DNA of 43,593 bases from Chromatiaceae bacterium (GTDB lineage Bacteria; Pseudomonadota; Gammaproteobacteria; Chromatiales; Chromatiaceae), in NCBI GenBank assembly GCA_024639005.1, contig JAHEJD010000011.1, positions 17,837-61,429 of the forward strand, written 5' to 3'. This document shows, in pieces, positions 1 through 8,713 of the stretch. Under the pieces are notes generated by a model. The model saw only the letters and a list, made by a program, of their open reading frames with translations. It searched no databases and was not told the origin of the DNA. The number at the start of each line of letters is the position of its first letter. Within the stretch, counting starts at the first letter, position 1. A program made the translations under genes and the position numbers.

Positions 1-34
1 CCCGGTTCACCGCCCGAGTAACGCGTCCGGATAC

Positions 35-670
35 TCAGCGTGCGGCCAGCTTGTCGCCGCCAGCGGCATGGTAGAACTGGATCACCTTGCGCACGTAACC
101 CTGGGTCTCTTGGAACGGCGGTATCGTGCGGCCGTAACGAATCACGGCATTCTCACCGGCATTATAGGCGGCCAGCGCCAATTGCAGATCATTGTCGAAC
201 ATCACCAGCAGATCGCGCAGGTACTGTGTGCCACCACGCAGGTTCTGCGCCGGATCACGACGATCATCCACGCCGTAGCGTTCGGCGGTCGCCGGCATCA
301 GCTGCATCAGACCGACCGCGCCTTTCGACGACACGGCATCCGTGCGGTACGCAGATTCGGCGCGCACCACCGCATGGATCAACGCCGGACGCAGCTGGCT
401 CTCTGCGGCCGCGTGCCGGATCAGCGGTTGCAGTTCGTCACGTCGCTTGAACATCTGGCGCATCGCCGCCCCCGCGGTCACCGGCGACCGGGTGCTGCGA
501 CCGGTAGCGATCTTATAGCGCTTCAACAGCTGCATGCCATTCATCGGCCTGTCCGTCAGATGAATGCGGCCGCGGGCATCGCGATACTTGTAGACGTCCG
601 CCAGTGCGATGGACGACAACGCCACTGCGCAGGTCAGGCAGACTAGGAGGGTCTTGATCACGATATGCAT
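35..670 (-). CDS. Lytic transglycosylase, DUF4124 plus SLT domain
   Basis: Predicted periplasmic murein lytic transglycosylase of 211 residues. Residues 1-24 form a signal peptide (basic start, hydrophobic core, cleavage near ALA-D). A DUF4124-type segment follows (DVYKYRDARGRIHLTDRP, about 25-42), often found in front of gammaproteobacterial SLT domains. The SLT domain covers about 85-200: the catalytic glutamate is E105 in VVRAESAYR, followed by GLMQLMPATA and ALAAYNAGENAV, all family hallmarks. The ATG at 670 is chosen because it gives a complete signal peptide. It is the last of the minus-strand genes at the left edge and stands about 180 bp from the next gene, so it probably has its own promoter. 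Family assignment is firm; the exact murein role is unknown. Confidence 0.9.
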   Translation of the reverse strand: MHIVIKTLLVCLTCAVALSSIALADVYKYRDARGRIHLTDRPMNGMQLLKRYKIATGRSTRSPVTAGAAMRQMFKRRDELQPLIRHAAAESQLRPALIHAVVRAESAYRTDAVSSKGAVGLMQLMPATAERYGVDDRRDPAQNLRGGTQYLRDLLVMFDNDLQLALAAYNAGENAVIRYGRTIPPFQETQGYVRKVIQFYHAAGGDKLAAR

Positions 671-850
671 AGCGGGGTCTCGCGGCAGAGTTTAGCACCG
701 CATTCGAAAAAACGTGACTTAGCGACGCAAAAGCGATCGATCAGGCATCGCACCCTCTTGTTAGCGGCCCGTCGCCCGTCTCACTTTAGCCGCTTGCCGC
801 TTTCCGGCGTGCAGATTCTTGTGATCGGACCAACGTCCGGACTCAATCCG

Positions 851-1444
851 TCAGGTCTTCTGCCAAATCAGCAGGCGATTGTTCACCGGCATCTCGACAT
901 CCTCTGCGAGTGACATCGCGCCGGCCGCGGCCAGCTCCGTCAGCCAGGCGACGTCACGCACCCCCATCGCCGGATCGTACTCGCGCAAGCGGGCGTCGAA
1001 CTCCTGGTTGCTGGGCGACGTAAAACGGCCGTCATAATTGAAGGGTCCGTAGAGCAGAAAGTAGGCACCCGAACGCAGCACGCGCCCGACGCCGCTGAAC
1101 ATCGCCTCGACCGCCGTCGTGGACATGATGTGCGCGGTATTGGCACTGAATACCGCATCAAAGGGCCGCTCGGGCCAGGGGTCCTGCAACACATCCAGCG
1201 CAATCGGCGCTTCGATATTCGGCAGATGGGCATCCCGCAGCCAGGCCATGATCCCGGGATGATTCTCGGCGCAATCGCTGGTATGCCAGGTAAGGTGCGG
1301 GAGCTCGGCCGCAAAGTAGACTGCGTGCTGGCCGGTTCCGCTACCGATCTCGAGCAGGTGCTCGCAGTCGCTGAGGCGCGGCTGCAGCACCGCGAAGATC
1401 GGCGCACGGTTCTGGACGCAGGATTCGGAGAAAGGCTTGCTCAT
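851..1444 (-). CDS. DUF938 family SAM-dependent methyltransferase
   Basis: A 197-residue class I methyltransferase-like protein of the DUF938 family. The N-terminus (MSKPFSESCVQNRAPI) and the SAM-binding glycine motif (LLEIGSGTGQHAVYFA, about 30-45) are typical, as are FSANTAHIMS and LYGPFNYDGRFTSPSN. The substrate is unknown; proteins of this family are conserved in proteobacteria without a well-defined reaction. The reading frame stays open upstream to 1837, antisense-frame to ychJ, but the family start is the ATG at 1444; an ATG at 1465 adding seven residues is possible. It lies 31 bp downstream of ychJ on the same strand and is probably cotranscribed with it. Confidence 0.82.
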   Translation of the reverse strand: MSKPFSESCVQNRAPIFAVLQPRLSDCEHLLEIGSGTGQHAVYFAAELPHLTWHTSDCAENHPGIMAWLRDAHLPNIEAPIALDVLQDPWPERPFDAVFSANTAHIMSTTAVEAMFSGVGRVLRSGAYFLLYGPFNYDGRFTSPSNQEFDARLREYDPAMGVRDVAWLTELAAAGAMSLAEDVEMPVNNRLLIWQKT

Positions 1445-1475
1445 TGCCACGGCATCGACGCGCATATCACGACCA

Positions 1476-1964
1476 TCAGGCGCCGCAGCACTTCTTAAAT
1501 TTCTTCCCACTCCCACAGGGACAGGGGTCGTTTCGCCCCACCTTGGGGGTAACATGTCGCTGTGTCTGCGGCTTCGGTATCTCTCCGTCGACGTAATACC
1601 AACGCCCGGCGTGGCGCTGAAAACGGCTGCGCTCCTGGTGCCGCTTGAATTCGCCGCGTTCTTTGAAGGTCGCGATGAATTCCACCCAACCCTGCTCGTC
1701 GCCCGTTTCACCGGCCTCGGTTGCCACGATCTCCAACCCCAGCCATTCGGCCGTATCAGACCAGCGCCGGGTCGCGTCACGATCCCAATCGCTGCGGTGG
1801 TCCGGGTGCAGGGTGTCGCCGAGGTAGTCGATGGCATGCTCAGCGTAGGCGCTATAGCGCGAGCGCATCAAGGCCTCTGCGGTCTGGGGGGTGGCATCAC
1901 CGTGGATATAGGGGGCACAACAAGCACTATATGGCCGCCCGGAGCCACAATGACATGACTGCAT
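1476..1964 (-). CDS. ychJ: YchJ family protein with two SEC-C motifs
   Basis: A 162-residue UPF0225/YchJ protein. It has a SEC-C zinc-binding motif at each end: [13 protein letters not shown] at about residues 4-16 and [13 protein letters not shown] near the C-terminus. The NTF2-like middle contains [18 protein letters not shown] and [14 protein letters not shown], as in E. coli YchJ. SEC-C motifs bind Zn and resemble the C-terminus of SecA; the cellular role of YchJ is not established. The length fits the family. It probably forms a two-gene unit with the downstream methyltransferase. Confidence 0.9.
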   Translation of the reverse strand: MQSCHCGSGRPYSACCAPYIHGDATPQTAEALMRSRYSAYAEHAIDYLGDTLHPDHRSDWDRDATRRWSDTAEWLGLEIVATEAGETGDEQGWVEFIATFKERGEFKRHQERSRFQRHAGRWYYVDGEIPKPQTQRHVTPKVGRNDPCPCGSGKKFKKCCGA

Positions 1965-2024
1965 CTGATGAACGTCCGTCGGAAATCTGCTCGACGGGAT
2001 TTTAGCGCATCACCGGCTGAGTGA

Positions 2025-2147
2025 TCAGACTAACCAGGTCAGGGCTATCGCAAGCGCGCCCAAGATCAACAATTCAGACACCACGTCCGTCAGCGAGAGC
2101 TTGGGCGGCGGGGATTGTAATTCCATTTTCGCTGCTTCGTACTGCAT
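2025..2147 (-). CDS. Small putative single-span membrane peptide
   Basis: A 40-residue open reading frame starting at the ATG at 2147 (an internal ATG at residue 8 is possible). The first half is polar with a proline run (LQSPPPKL) and the last about 20 residues are hydrophobic (ELLILGALAIALTWLV), consistent with a tail-anchored single transmembrane helix. A weak purine-rich stretch (ACGGAAC) lies about 8 bases upstream. It is divergent from the ribbon-helix-helix gene at 2216 and shares its 68-bp AT-rich control region. I recognise no family. Product reality is uncertain; the arrangement resembles a regulator/membrane-peptide pair. Confidence 0.4.
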   Translation of the reverse strand: MQYEAAKMELQSPPPKLSLTDVVSELLILGALAIALTWLV

Positions 2148-2158
2148 GACACTGTTCC

Positions 2159-2197
2159 GTATGTTATACTTTACGTTGTACATACAATTTATATACG
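2159..2197. promoter_or_regulatory. Divergent AT-rich control region with inverted repeat
   Basis: GTATGT at 2159-2164 and ACATAC at 2180-2185 form a perfect 6-bp inverted repeat, 10 bp from the ribbon-helix-helix gene's presumed promoter elements (TTTACG at 2170-2175, TATACG at 2192-2197, 16-bp spacer). The region is unusually AT-rich for this chromosome. Small ribbon-helix-helix proteins commonly bind such palindromes and repress their own promoters, so autoregulation is a reasonable inference. Confidence 0.4.
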
Positions 2198-2215
2198 CCA
2201 ATTGCGCAGATTGCA

Positions 2216-2365
2216 ATGACGAAAGAGAAAATAATCAACTTTCGCATCGACAACGAACTCAAGAATCGGGCGAGAAAGCTGGCCGAATCGGACGGTCGGA
2301 GCCTGTCTAACTGGATCACGCTACTGATCGAGAAAGAGGTCAGGAAGGCAAAGCGAAAGGAATGA
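2216..2365 (+). CDS. Small ribbon-helix-helix (CopG/Arc-type) DNA-binding protein
   Basis: A 49-residue protein starting at the ATG at 2216. It has the ribbon-helix-helix layout: a short beta strand (KIINFRID, residues 5-12), helix A (NELKNRARKLAESDG, 13-27), the turn RSLSNW, then helix B (ITLLIEKEVRKAKRKE). These proteins act as dimeric repressors, often as antitoxins or plasmid copy regulators. No toxin of a known family follows; the next gene is convergent hrpA, 24 bp away. The divergent 40-residue membrane peptide is the only candidate partner. Fold assignment is good, role unknown. Confidence 0.7.
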   Translation: MTKEKIINFRIDNELKNRARKLAESDGRSLSNWITLLIEKEVRKAKRKE

Positions 2366-2389
2366 CAGACGGCGCCGCGCAACGGCAGA

Positions 2390-5300
2390 TCACAACCCCA
2401 GCGCCTCCCAGCGTTTCCGGATTCGTCTCGCTGAAACCGGCTGCGCCGTCTTGAGTTCCTGGGCGAATAACGACACCCGCAATTCTTCGAGCAGCCAGCG
2501 AATCTCATCCAGACGCGGATCGAACGCGCCCTGCCTCTGTGCCTGCTGCTGGCGAGCAAGCCAGTCGTCCTGCACGCTGGACATCTCCTGCAGACGTTTT
2601 TGATCACGCGCCGCAGCACTGGTCAGCTTTTCCAGTCGCAGCATCATGGCCTTGAGAAAGCGCGGATAATGCGCCAGCTGCGCCGGATCGGTCGCCTCCA
2701 GAAAACCGCGGTAGACCAGCCGATCGAGCTGCGCCTGCATGTCCTTGACCGAGACGCGCCAGTTTGGCTGTGTGGTCGTCGCCAGCGCCGAACGCAAGCG
2801 ATGCGCCGCGGCGAGGATCTCCCCGGCCAGCCGACTGATCTCCAGCAATGCCGGTCCGAGGTGCGGCCGCCCCTTTTCAAGGCAGCGCGCGAATGCCGTC
2901 GCGTCGCGCACGGCCCAAGCATCGTCGAGAAAGGCGCGGTCGAACGCGAGTTCGAGCAGATCATCCAACAGGTCGGCATCTGCTGCCGCGTTGCCATCGG
3001 GATTCGGCGCCACCTTGGCATAGTGCAGCCGCATGGTCTGCAGGTCGCGAACGCTCTTGCGCAGACCTCGCGCGGTCTTCGCCTCTCGCAGCATCAGCAG
3101 GCGGCGCAGACCCGCCCTATGGGCGCGCTGTGCGGCCGGCAGGCTGTCGAGCACCCGACGTTGCACGTGATCACTGCGATCGACCAGCGCCGGATAACCC
3201 TTGATCCGCAGGCGACCGGCCGTCTGAGTGACCTCCCTCGGCAGCTCGCCGCAAGTCCAGTCGACCAACCTTTCCTCGCGGTCGCCTTGCGGGTCAATCG
3301 GCAGGGCCCGCGCACTGCCCGAAAACTCCCGCTGGAGCGCGGCCAAGTCGCGCGATATTGCCAGCTCTCTACGGCCTTGTTCATCCATCAACCGGATGCG
3401 CAGCTTGAGATGTTCGGGCAGCTGCTCGAGTTGCCAAGCGTCCTCGGGGATATGCAAACCTGTCAGCCGCTTGAGTGTCGCCCCGAGGGTCTGCACCAGC
3501 GGGGCATCCGAGACCGGCATTGCGGCCAGACAGCGCTCGGCGTACTCAGGGACGGGAACCAGCTGGCGGCGCAGCGCCTTGGGCAGACTCTTCAGCAGCA
3601 GGGTCACCTTCTCGCGCAGCAGACCCGGCACGAGGCGGTCGACCAGGCCCGGCGAGAGCTGGCCCAGCACGCTGACCGGGACCTGCAGGGTCACGCCGTC
3701 ATTCGCCTCGCCGGGCGCGAAGTGATAACGCAGGGGCAGGCGCGTGCCGTTCAGATCAAGGCGGTCGGGAAATGCGGCGACCCAGTCGGCATCGATATCG
3801 GCACGCTGCAGGTCATCCATCCGCATGTGCAAGATCTTGGCGCGCTCGCGCGGCAGACTGCGCAGCCAAGACTCCAGCTGGGCGACGCTGTACACGCCGT
3901 CGGGGACACGGTTGGCGTAGAAGCCGTATATCACCTCTTCATCGACCAGGATGTCACGCCGCCGTGACTTGGCCTCGATGTCGCGCAGCATATTGATCAG
4001 ATCGCGATTGTGGCGCCAGAATGGCGCGCGCGTGTTCATATCGCCCTCGGTCAGGCCGAAGCGGAGAAAAATCGCGCGCGCCTCTTCGGGCGCGATCGGC
4101 CCATAGTTGACCCGCCGGCGCGGCACGATCGGCAGGCCATATAGCGTGACCTTCTCGTCGGCCCCCACCTGACCCCGTCGGCCCTGCCAGCGTGGGGACG
4201 AGTAGCTGTGCTTAACCAGGTGTTTGGCCAACGGCTCCACCCAGTCCGGCTCGATCGCTGCCACGCCGCGCGCATACAGTCTGGTGGTCTCGACCAGTTC
4301 CGCGGCCATCACCCACTTCGGCTGTCGAGCGAATAGTCCGGAACCGGGGAAGATGAAGAAATGGCGGTTGCGTGCGCCCAGGTAGTCGCGTTTATCACCC
4401 TGCGTGCGCACGCCGATGTGGCTGAGCAGACCGCTGAGCAAGGCGCGATGCAGCGTGGCAAAGTCGGCCTCCTGCTCGTTGTCATGGTAGCCGAGCTCGT
4501 GCATCTGTACGCGGATCTGCACCTGTACGTCATGCCACTCGCGCACCCGGCTCGCCGACAGGAAATGCAGTCGGCACAGGCGCTCAAATTTGCGCCGGGT
4601 GAGGTGCCGACGGTTGTCTTCGAGGAATGTCCAGAGCTTCAGCCAGGCGAGGAAATCCGAACGTTCGTCGGCGAACTGGGCGTGCGCCTCATCGGCCTCT
4701 GCACGCCCGTCGGCGGGGCGCTCGCGCGGGTCCTGCACCGAGAGCGCGGCGGCGATCACGACCGTCTCTCGCAGGCAGCCCGTCTCGGCAGCAGCGATCA
4801 GCATGCGCCCGATCCGCGGATCGACAGGCAGGCGCGCCAGGCGCTGGCCGAGCCGGGTCACCTTGTGCCTGCGGTCGACCGCCGCCAGTTCCTCCAGCAG
4901 CTTGTAGCCGTCACGGACCAGACGCGAATCCGGCGGATCGACAAACGGGAACGCTGCGATATCGCCGAAGCCGAGGGTCGCCATCTGCAGGATTACCGCA
5001 GCCAGATTTGTGCGCTGGATCTCCGGCTCGGTGAAGGCCACGCGGGCCGTAAAGTCGTCCTCGTCGTACAGGCGGATACAGACACCCTCGGCGACCCGAC
5101 CGCAGCGCCCCTTGCGCTGTTCGGCACTGGCCTGCGAGATGCGCTCGACCGGCAGGCGCTGGATCTTGCTGCGCGCACTGTAGCGGCTGATACGGGCGAA
5201 CCCGGCATCGATCACATAGCGAATGCCCGGCACGGTCAGCGACGTCTCGGCGACATTGGTCGCCAGCACGATGTGACGACGCCCGCTCGGCGCGAATACC

Positions 5301-6298
5301 CGCCCCTGCTCGCTCGGACTCAGGCGGGCATAAAGCGGGATGACTTCGCTGTGCAACATCTTGTGCTTACGCAGCGTCTCGGCGGTCTCGCGGATCTCGC
5401 GCTCGCCTGACAGGAACACCAGGATGTCGCCCTTACCCTCGAGTGACAATTCGCCGATCGCGTCCACGATCACCTGCTGCATCGCTTCGTCGCGTTCGCC
5501 GGCGCCGGGCTCCTCCGGTGGGCGATAGCGCACCTCGACTGGAAAGGTACGGCCCGAGACCTCGATCACCGGGGCGCCGTTAAAGTGGCGCGAGAAACGC
5601 GCTGGATCGATGGTCGCCGAGGTGATGATCAGCTTAAGATCAGGCCGTCTGGGCAACAGCTTGTGCAGATAGCCCAGCAGAAAGTCGACGTTGAGGCTGC
5701 GCTCATGCGCCTCATCGATGATCAGGGTGTCGTACCCGGTCAGGTCACGGTCGTGACGGATCTCGGCGAGCAGGATCCCATCGGTCATCAGCTTGACCTG
5801 CGTCTCGTCGCCGACACGATCGCGAAAGCGCACCTTATAGCCAATGCTCTGGCCGACCTCCTGACCGAGCTCGCTGGCGATGCGTGTGGCCAGACTGCGC
5901 GCGGCGATACGGCGCGGCTGGGTATGGCCGATGCGGCCGAACACCCCGCGACCCAGGCTGAGGCAGATCTTCGGCAGTTGGGTCGACTTGCCAGAGCCTG
6001 TCTCGCCGCACAGCACGATTACCTGGTTATGACGAATCAGGTCACGGATCTCGTCCAGTCGTTCGACAATCGGCAGGTCCGACGGGAAATCCGGCTGAGA
6101 CGATGTCTCGCCACGCCGCAGCGCGATCGCGGCCGAGCGCTGGATTGCCTGGTCGAGTTCGAGCCAGGCCGCCGCGTCGGCCGCGGTCTGCTCGAGCCGG
6201 ACTGCCCAACGGCGCAGACGCCGCCGATCGCGCAGCAGGCAGCTGTCGATCCGGTCGGTCAGCGACGAAGGGCGTTGGGCGGGTACACGGCTCGACAT
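2390..6298 (-). CDS. hrpA: ATP-dependent RNA helicase HrpA (DEAH box)
   Basis: A DEAH-box helicase of about 1302 residues, matching E. coli HrpA (about 1300). Walker A GETGSGKST and the DEAH box (IIDEAHERSLN) lie in the first third, followed by SATIDPARF (motif III), ATNVAETSLTVPGI and QRKGRCGRVAEG (motifs V-VI), then the winged-helix/HA2 region and the long C-terminal DUF3418-type domain. HrpA unwinds RNA and acts on stalled or colliding ribosomes. The ATG at 6298 gives MSSRVPAQ, which lines up with the E. coli N-terminus; ATGs at 6310 and 6346 are alternatives. The large open frames on the opposite strand are codon-bias shadows. Confidence 0.95.
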   Translation of the reverse strand: MSSRVPAQRPSSLTDRIDSCLLRDRRRLRRWAVRLEQTAADAAAWLELDQAIQRSAAIALRRGETSSQPDFPSDLPIVERLDEIRDLIRHNQVIVLCGETGSGKSTQLPKICLSLGRGVFGRIGHTQPRRIAARSLATRIASELGQEVGQSIGYKVRFRDRVGDETQVKLMTDGILLAEIRHDRDLTGYDTLIIDEAHERSLNVDFLLGYLHKLLPRRPDLKLIITSATIDPARFSRHFNGAPVIEVSGRTFPVEVRYRPPEEPGAGERDEAMQQVIVDAIGELSLEGKGDILVFLSGEREIRETAETLRKHKMLHSEVIPLYARLSPSEQGRVFAPSGRRHIVLATNVAETSLTVPGIRYVIDAGFARISRYSARSKIQRLPVERISQASAEQRKGRCGRVAEGVCIRLYDEDDFTARVAFTEPEIQRTNLAAVILQMATLGFGDIAAFPFVDPPDSRLVRDGYKLLEELAAVDRRHKVTRLGQRLARLPVDPRIGRMLIAAAETGCLRETVVIAAALSVQDPRERPADGRAEADEAHAQFADERSDFLAWLKLWTFLEDNRRHLTRRKFERLCRLHFLSASRVREWHDVQVQIRVQMHELGYHDNEQEADFATLHRALLSGLLSHIGVRTQGDKRDYLGARNRHFFIFPGSGLFARQPKWVMAAELVETTRLYARGVAAIEPDWVEPLAKHLVKHSYSSPRWQGRRGQVGADEKVTLYGLPIVPRRRVNYGPIAPEEARAIFLRFGLTEGDMNTRAPFWRHNRDLINMLRDIEAKSRRRDILVDEEVIYGFYANRVPDGVYSVAQLESWLRSLPRERAKILHMRMDDLQRADIDADWVAAFPDRLDLNGTRLPLRYHFAPGEANDGVTLQVPVSVLGQLSPGLVDRLVPGLLREKVTLLLKSLPKALRRQLVPVPEYAERCLAAMPVSDAPLVQTLGATLKRLTGLHIPEDAWQLEQLPEHLKLRIRLMDEQGRRELAISRDLAALQREFSGSARALPIDPQGDREERLVDWTCGELPREVTQTAGRLRIKGYPALVDRSDHVQRRVLDSLPAAQRAHRAGLRRLLMLREAKTARGLRKSVRDLQTMRLHYAKVAPNPDGNAAADADLLDDLLELAFDRAFLDDAWAVRDATAFARCLEKGRPHLGPALLEISRLAGEILAAAHRLRSALATTTQPNWRVSVKDMQAQLDRLVYRGFLEATDPAQLAHYPRFLKAMMLRLEKLTSAAARDQKRLQEMSSVQDDWLARQQQAQRQGAFDPRLDEIRWLLEELRVSLFAQELKTAQPVSARRIRKRWEALGL

Positions 6299-6339
6299 TG
6301 CACCGACCATTGTCGACAGCCAAGGCCCACCCGACAAGC

Positions 6340-6486
6340 GCAACACCGGAGCGCAGCCTCGTCGGCATCCCGTTCCACGCCCAGACCCAGTTCATACATC
6401 AGTGCCAGCTCGTATTGCGCCTCCGGCCGACCCTGCTCGGCCGCCTGACGGTACCACTGCGCCGCGAAGGCTCCACAGCAGACCAC
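6340..6486 (-). pseudogene. Fragment of a Sel1-like repeat (SLR) gene
   Basis: Read on the minus strand, this stretch encodes AAQWYRQAAEQG, then RPEAQYELALMYELGLGV and ERDADEA, a textbook Sel1-like repeat. The frame has a stop just upstream (6508-6510), only a GTG as possible start (6486), and after one repeat it turns into unrelated residues and runs into the start of hrpA. SLR proteins normally carry several tandem repeats, so this looks like a decayed remnant. A tiny expressed single-repeat protein of 75 residues ending at 6259 is the less likely alternative. Confidence 0.45.
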
Positions 6487-6619
6487 CTCATGGACTCTAT
6501 CGAGCGTTTATGGCCGATTTTAAAGATTTCTGGCCAAGCGCCACTAAATTCAATGAAAAGACGGGATCGCGCATTTTTACCGCGGTATCGGCAACGCCGA
6601 TCAGAGAGCGCAGAAAGAC

Positions 6620-8659
6620 GTGCAAGAATCAGCCCAGCAAACGGCCTACAATCCGCTGACCCGGCGCTACGATGTCAAGGCAATCACATCGCTGGGCTTC
6701 GCTCTGGTCATTTTCCTGCTGCTGCTGTCGATAATCGGCGGCTATCACACCACGAGCACCCATAAGACAGAACTCTCTCGGCTGGTCATTGCGGCCGGGA
6801 ACAAGATTACCCTGGCCAATACGCTGCGCGAGGCCGTGCGCGAACGCATCGACAGCCTGCAGCGCATGTTGACGCATACCGATGTTTTCGAACGCGACGC
6901 CGAAAAGCTGCGCTACTTCGACCATGCGGCAGACTACAGCCGGGCGCGGCGACAGCTGATCGAGAAACTCAGCTCCGACGAAGAGCGCAGGGTCCTCGAG
7001 GAACTCGATACCACCGTCAAACAGGTCGCCGTGCCGAACGCCCGCGCGCTGCGGCTGCTGTCCAACGAGGGAGCGCCGCTCAGCGAGGTTCAGGCCGCGG
7101 TGCAGGCCGCCATCGACGGCCAACTGCGTCTACTGGGCCGTCTCGACGGACTCGTCCGCATCATCAATTCAGTGACCCAGGCACGCGTCCAGGAGGTCAG
7201 CGAGACCTTCCATGAGGCCGTATTGACGACTGCCCTGCTGGGCATGGTGGCCTTTGCGATCGCGGTGTTCACAGCGGCCTATGTCGTCACGAATGCCGGT
7301 GCGCGCAACAGAAAGCTGTCGCATCAGGCCGCGCACGATGTGCTGACCGGGCTTCTCAATCGCCAGGCGTTCGAGGCCTCGCTGCGACTTACGCTGGAGC
7401 AGGCCAACGTGGCTCCCACCCAGCACGCACTCATGCTCCTCGACCTCGACCGTTTCAAAATGGTCAATGACAGCTGTGGCCATCCGGCCGGTGATGCGCT
7501 GCTCAGGCAGCTCTCGGCCCGGCTGACGAGCAGCCTGCGCCAATCCGACGTCCTCGCGCGCCTTGGCGGCGACGAGTTTGGTGTGCTATTGCGCTTCACC
7601 GAACCGAGCGACGCGGAGGCAGTCGCAGAAAAGATCCGCCGCACCGTCGAAGACTTCACCTTCGTCTGGGAAGGTCAGAGGTTCAAGGTGGGCGCCAGTA
7701 TCGGCATGGTGCCGTTTGGTGCCGAGCCCATTACGATAGCGGAGCTCATGAGTGCCGCGGACGCCTGCTGCTACTCCGCCAAGGAAGAAGGACGCAACCG
7801 GGTGCACCATGCCGGCACGAATACCGAGACCATGCGCCGCCGCTCCGGCGAGATGCGCTGGGTGAACCGCATATCCGATGCGGTTCAACATGACCGCTTG
7901 ATCCTTTTCGGGCAGATGATCACGCCGATGCACCCCGAACTCGATGACGGCCGGCTGGCACTGGAGGTACTGCTACGCATGCAGGACGATGGCGGTCTCG
8001 GGCTGATCGCGCCCGGTCAGTTCCTGCCCGCCGCCGAGCGCTATGGGATCGTGCCGGATATCGATCGCTGGGTCGTGCGCAACAGCCTCGAATGGCTGGC
8101 CGGGCTAGGCCGCACCGCCGAGGAACTGCGCATCAATATCAATATCTGCGGACCCGCTGCCTCCGACCCACAGTTTCACGCCTTCGTCCGCAGCTGTATC
8201 GCCGAGACCGGGGTGCCACCGCGTTCGCTGTGCTTCGAGATCACCGAATCGACGGCAATCCGCAGCCTGGCGAATGCCGCCGCGCTGATCGACGCCCTCG
8301 GCGACCTCGGCTGTCGGTTCGCGCTGGACGACTTCGGCAGCGGGCTGTCGTCGTTCAACCAGCTGCGTCATCTCAAGGTCGACTATCTGAAGATCGACGG
8401 CGGCTTTGTCCACAATATCGACCGCGACCCAGTGAATCGGGCCATGGTCGAGTCCATCAACACCATCGGTAAAAAGCTGGGCAAGCGCACCGTCGCCGAG
8501 TTCGTCGAGAACCAACGTATCCTGGAGATCATCAAAGAGATCGATGTCGACTTCGCACAGGGCTTTGGCCTACACCGACCGGAGCCATTGGGCAGCATCG
8601 AGGCCCAGATCCGTCAGGCGCAGGATGACCACGCAAGGATTCGGCTGCACTCGGCCTGA
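6620..8659 (+). CDS. Membrane GGDEF-EAL (EVL) c-di-GMP protein
   Basis: A 679-residue dual-domain protein with a GTG start. Transmembrane helix 1 is at about 23-42 and helix 2 at about 201-223, enclosing a mostly helical periplasmic sensor. The GGDEF domain (about 238-395) has an intact active site at 316-320 and an inhibitory RxxD site at 307-310, so cyclase activity is plausible. The EAL domain (about 420-670) has EVL at 449-451 instead of EAL, but keeps the glutamate, FEITES, DDFGSG, KIDG and the later AEFVEN glutamate, so phosphodiesterase activity is also plausible. It is convergent with pntB. Which activity dominates cannot be told from sequence. Confidence 0.9.
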   Translation: MQESAQQTAYNPLTRRYDVKAITSLGFALVIFLLLLSIIGGYHTTSTHKTELSRLVIAAGNKITLANTLREAVRERIDSLQRMLTHTDVFERDAEKLRYFDHAADYSRARRQLIEKLSSDEERRVLEELDTTVKQVAVPNARALRLLSNEGAPLSEVQAAVQAAIDGQLRLLGRLDGLVRIINSVTQARVQEVSETFHEAVLTTALLGMVAFAIAVFTAAYVVTNAGARNRKLSHQAAHDVLTGLLNRQAFEASLRLTLEQANVAPTQHALMLLDLDRFKMVNDSCGHPAGDALLRQLSARLTSSLRQSDVLARLGGDEFGVLLRFTEPSDAEAVAEKIRRTVEDFTFVWEGQRFKVGASIGMVPFGAEPITIAELMSAADACCYSAKEEGRNRVHHAGTNTETMRRRSGEMRWVNRISDAVQHDRLILFGQMITPMHPELDDGRLALEVLLRMQDDGGLGLIAPGQFLPAAERYGIVPDIDRWVVRNSLEWLAGLGRTAEELRININICGPAASDPQFHAFVRSCIAETGVPPRSLCFEITESTAIRSLANAAALIDALGDLGCRFALDDFGSGLSSFNQLRHLKVDYLKIDGGFVHNIDRDPVNRAMVESINTIGKKLGKRTVAEFVENQRILEIIKEIDVDFAQGFGLHRPEPLGSIEAQIRQAQDDHARIRLHSA

Positions 8660-8713
8660 TGCAGGATCTCGCCTGAAACTCTCACCCCTGATCTGCAGCG
8701 ACCCAGATCCGGC

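Noticed and set aside
2204-2216. GCGCAGATTGCAA, similar to the LuxO-type operator, at the RHH gene start
   Set aside because: Only one half-site is intact, it overlaps the start codon and no -24/-12 promoter is nearby.
2600-3967. Long open frame (455 codons) on the plus strand opposite hrpA
   Set aside because: It is fully antisense to a well-conserved helicase, has no recognisable domain and a Gln/Arg/His-rich composition typical of a GC-bias shadow.
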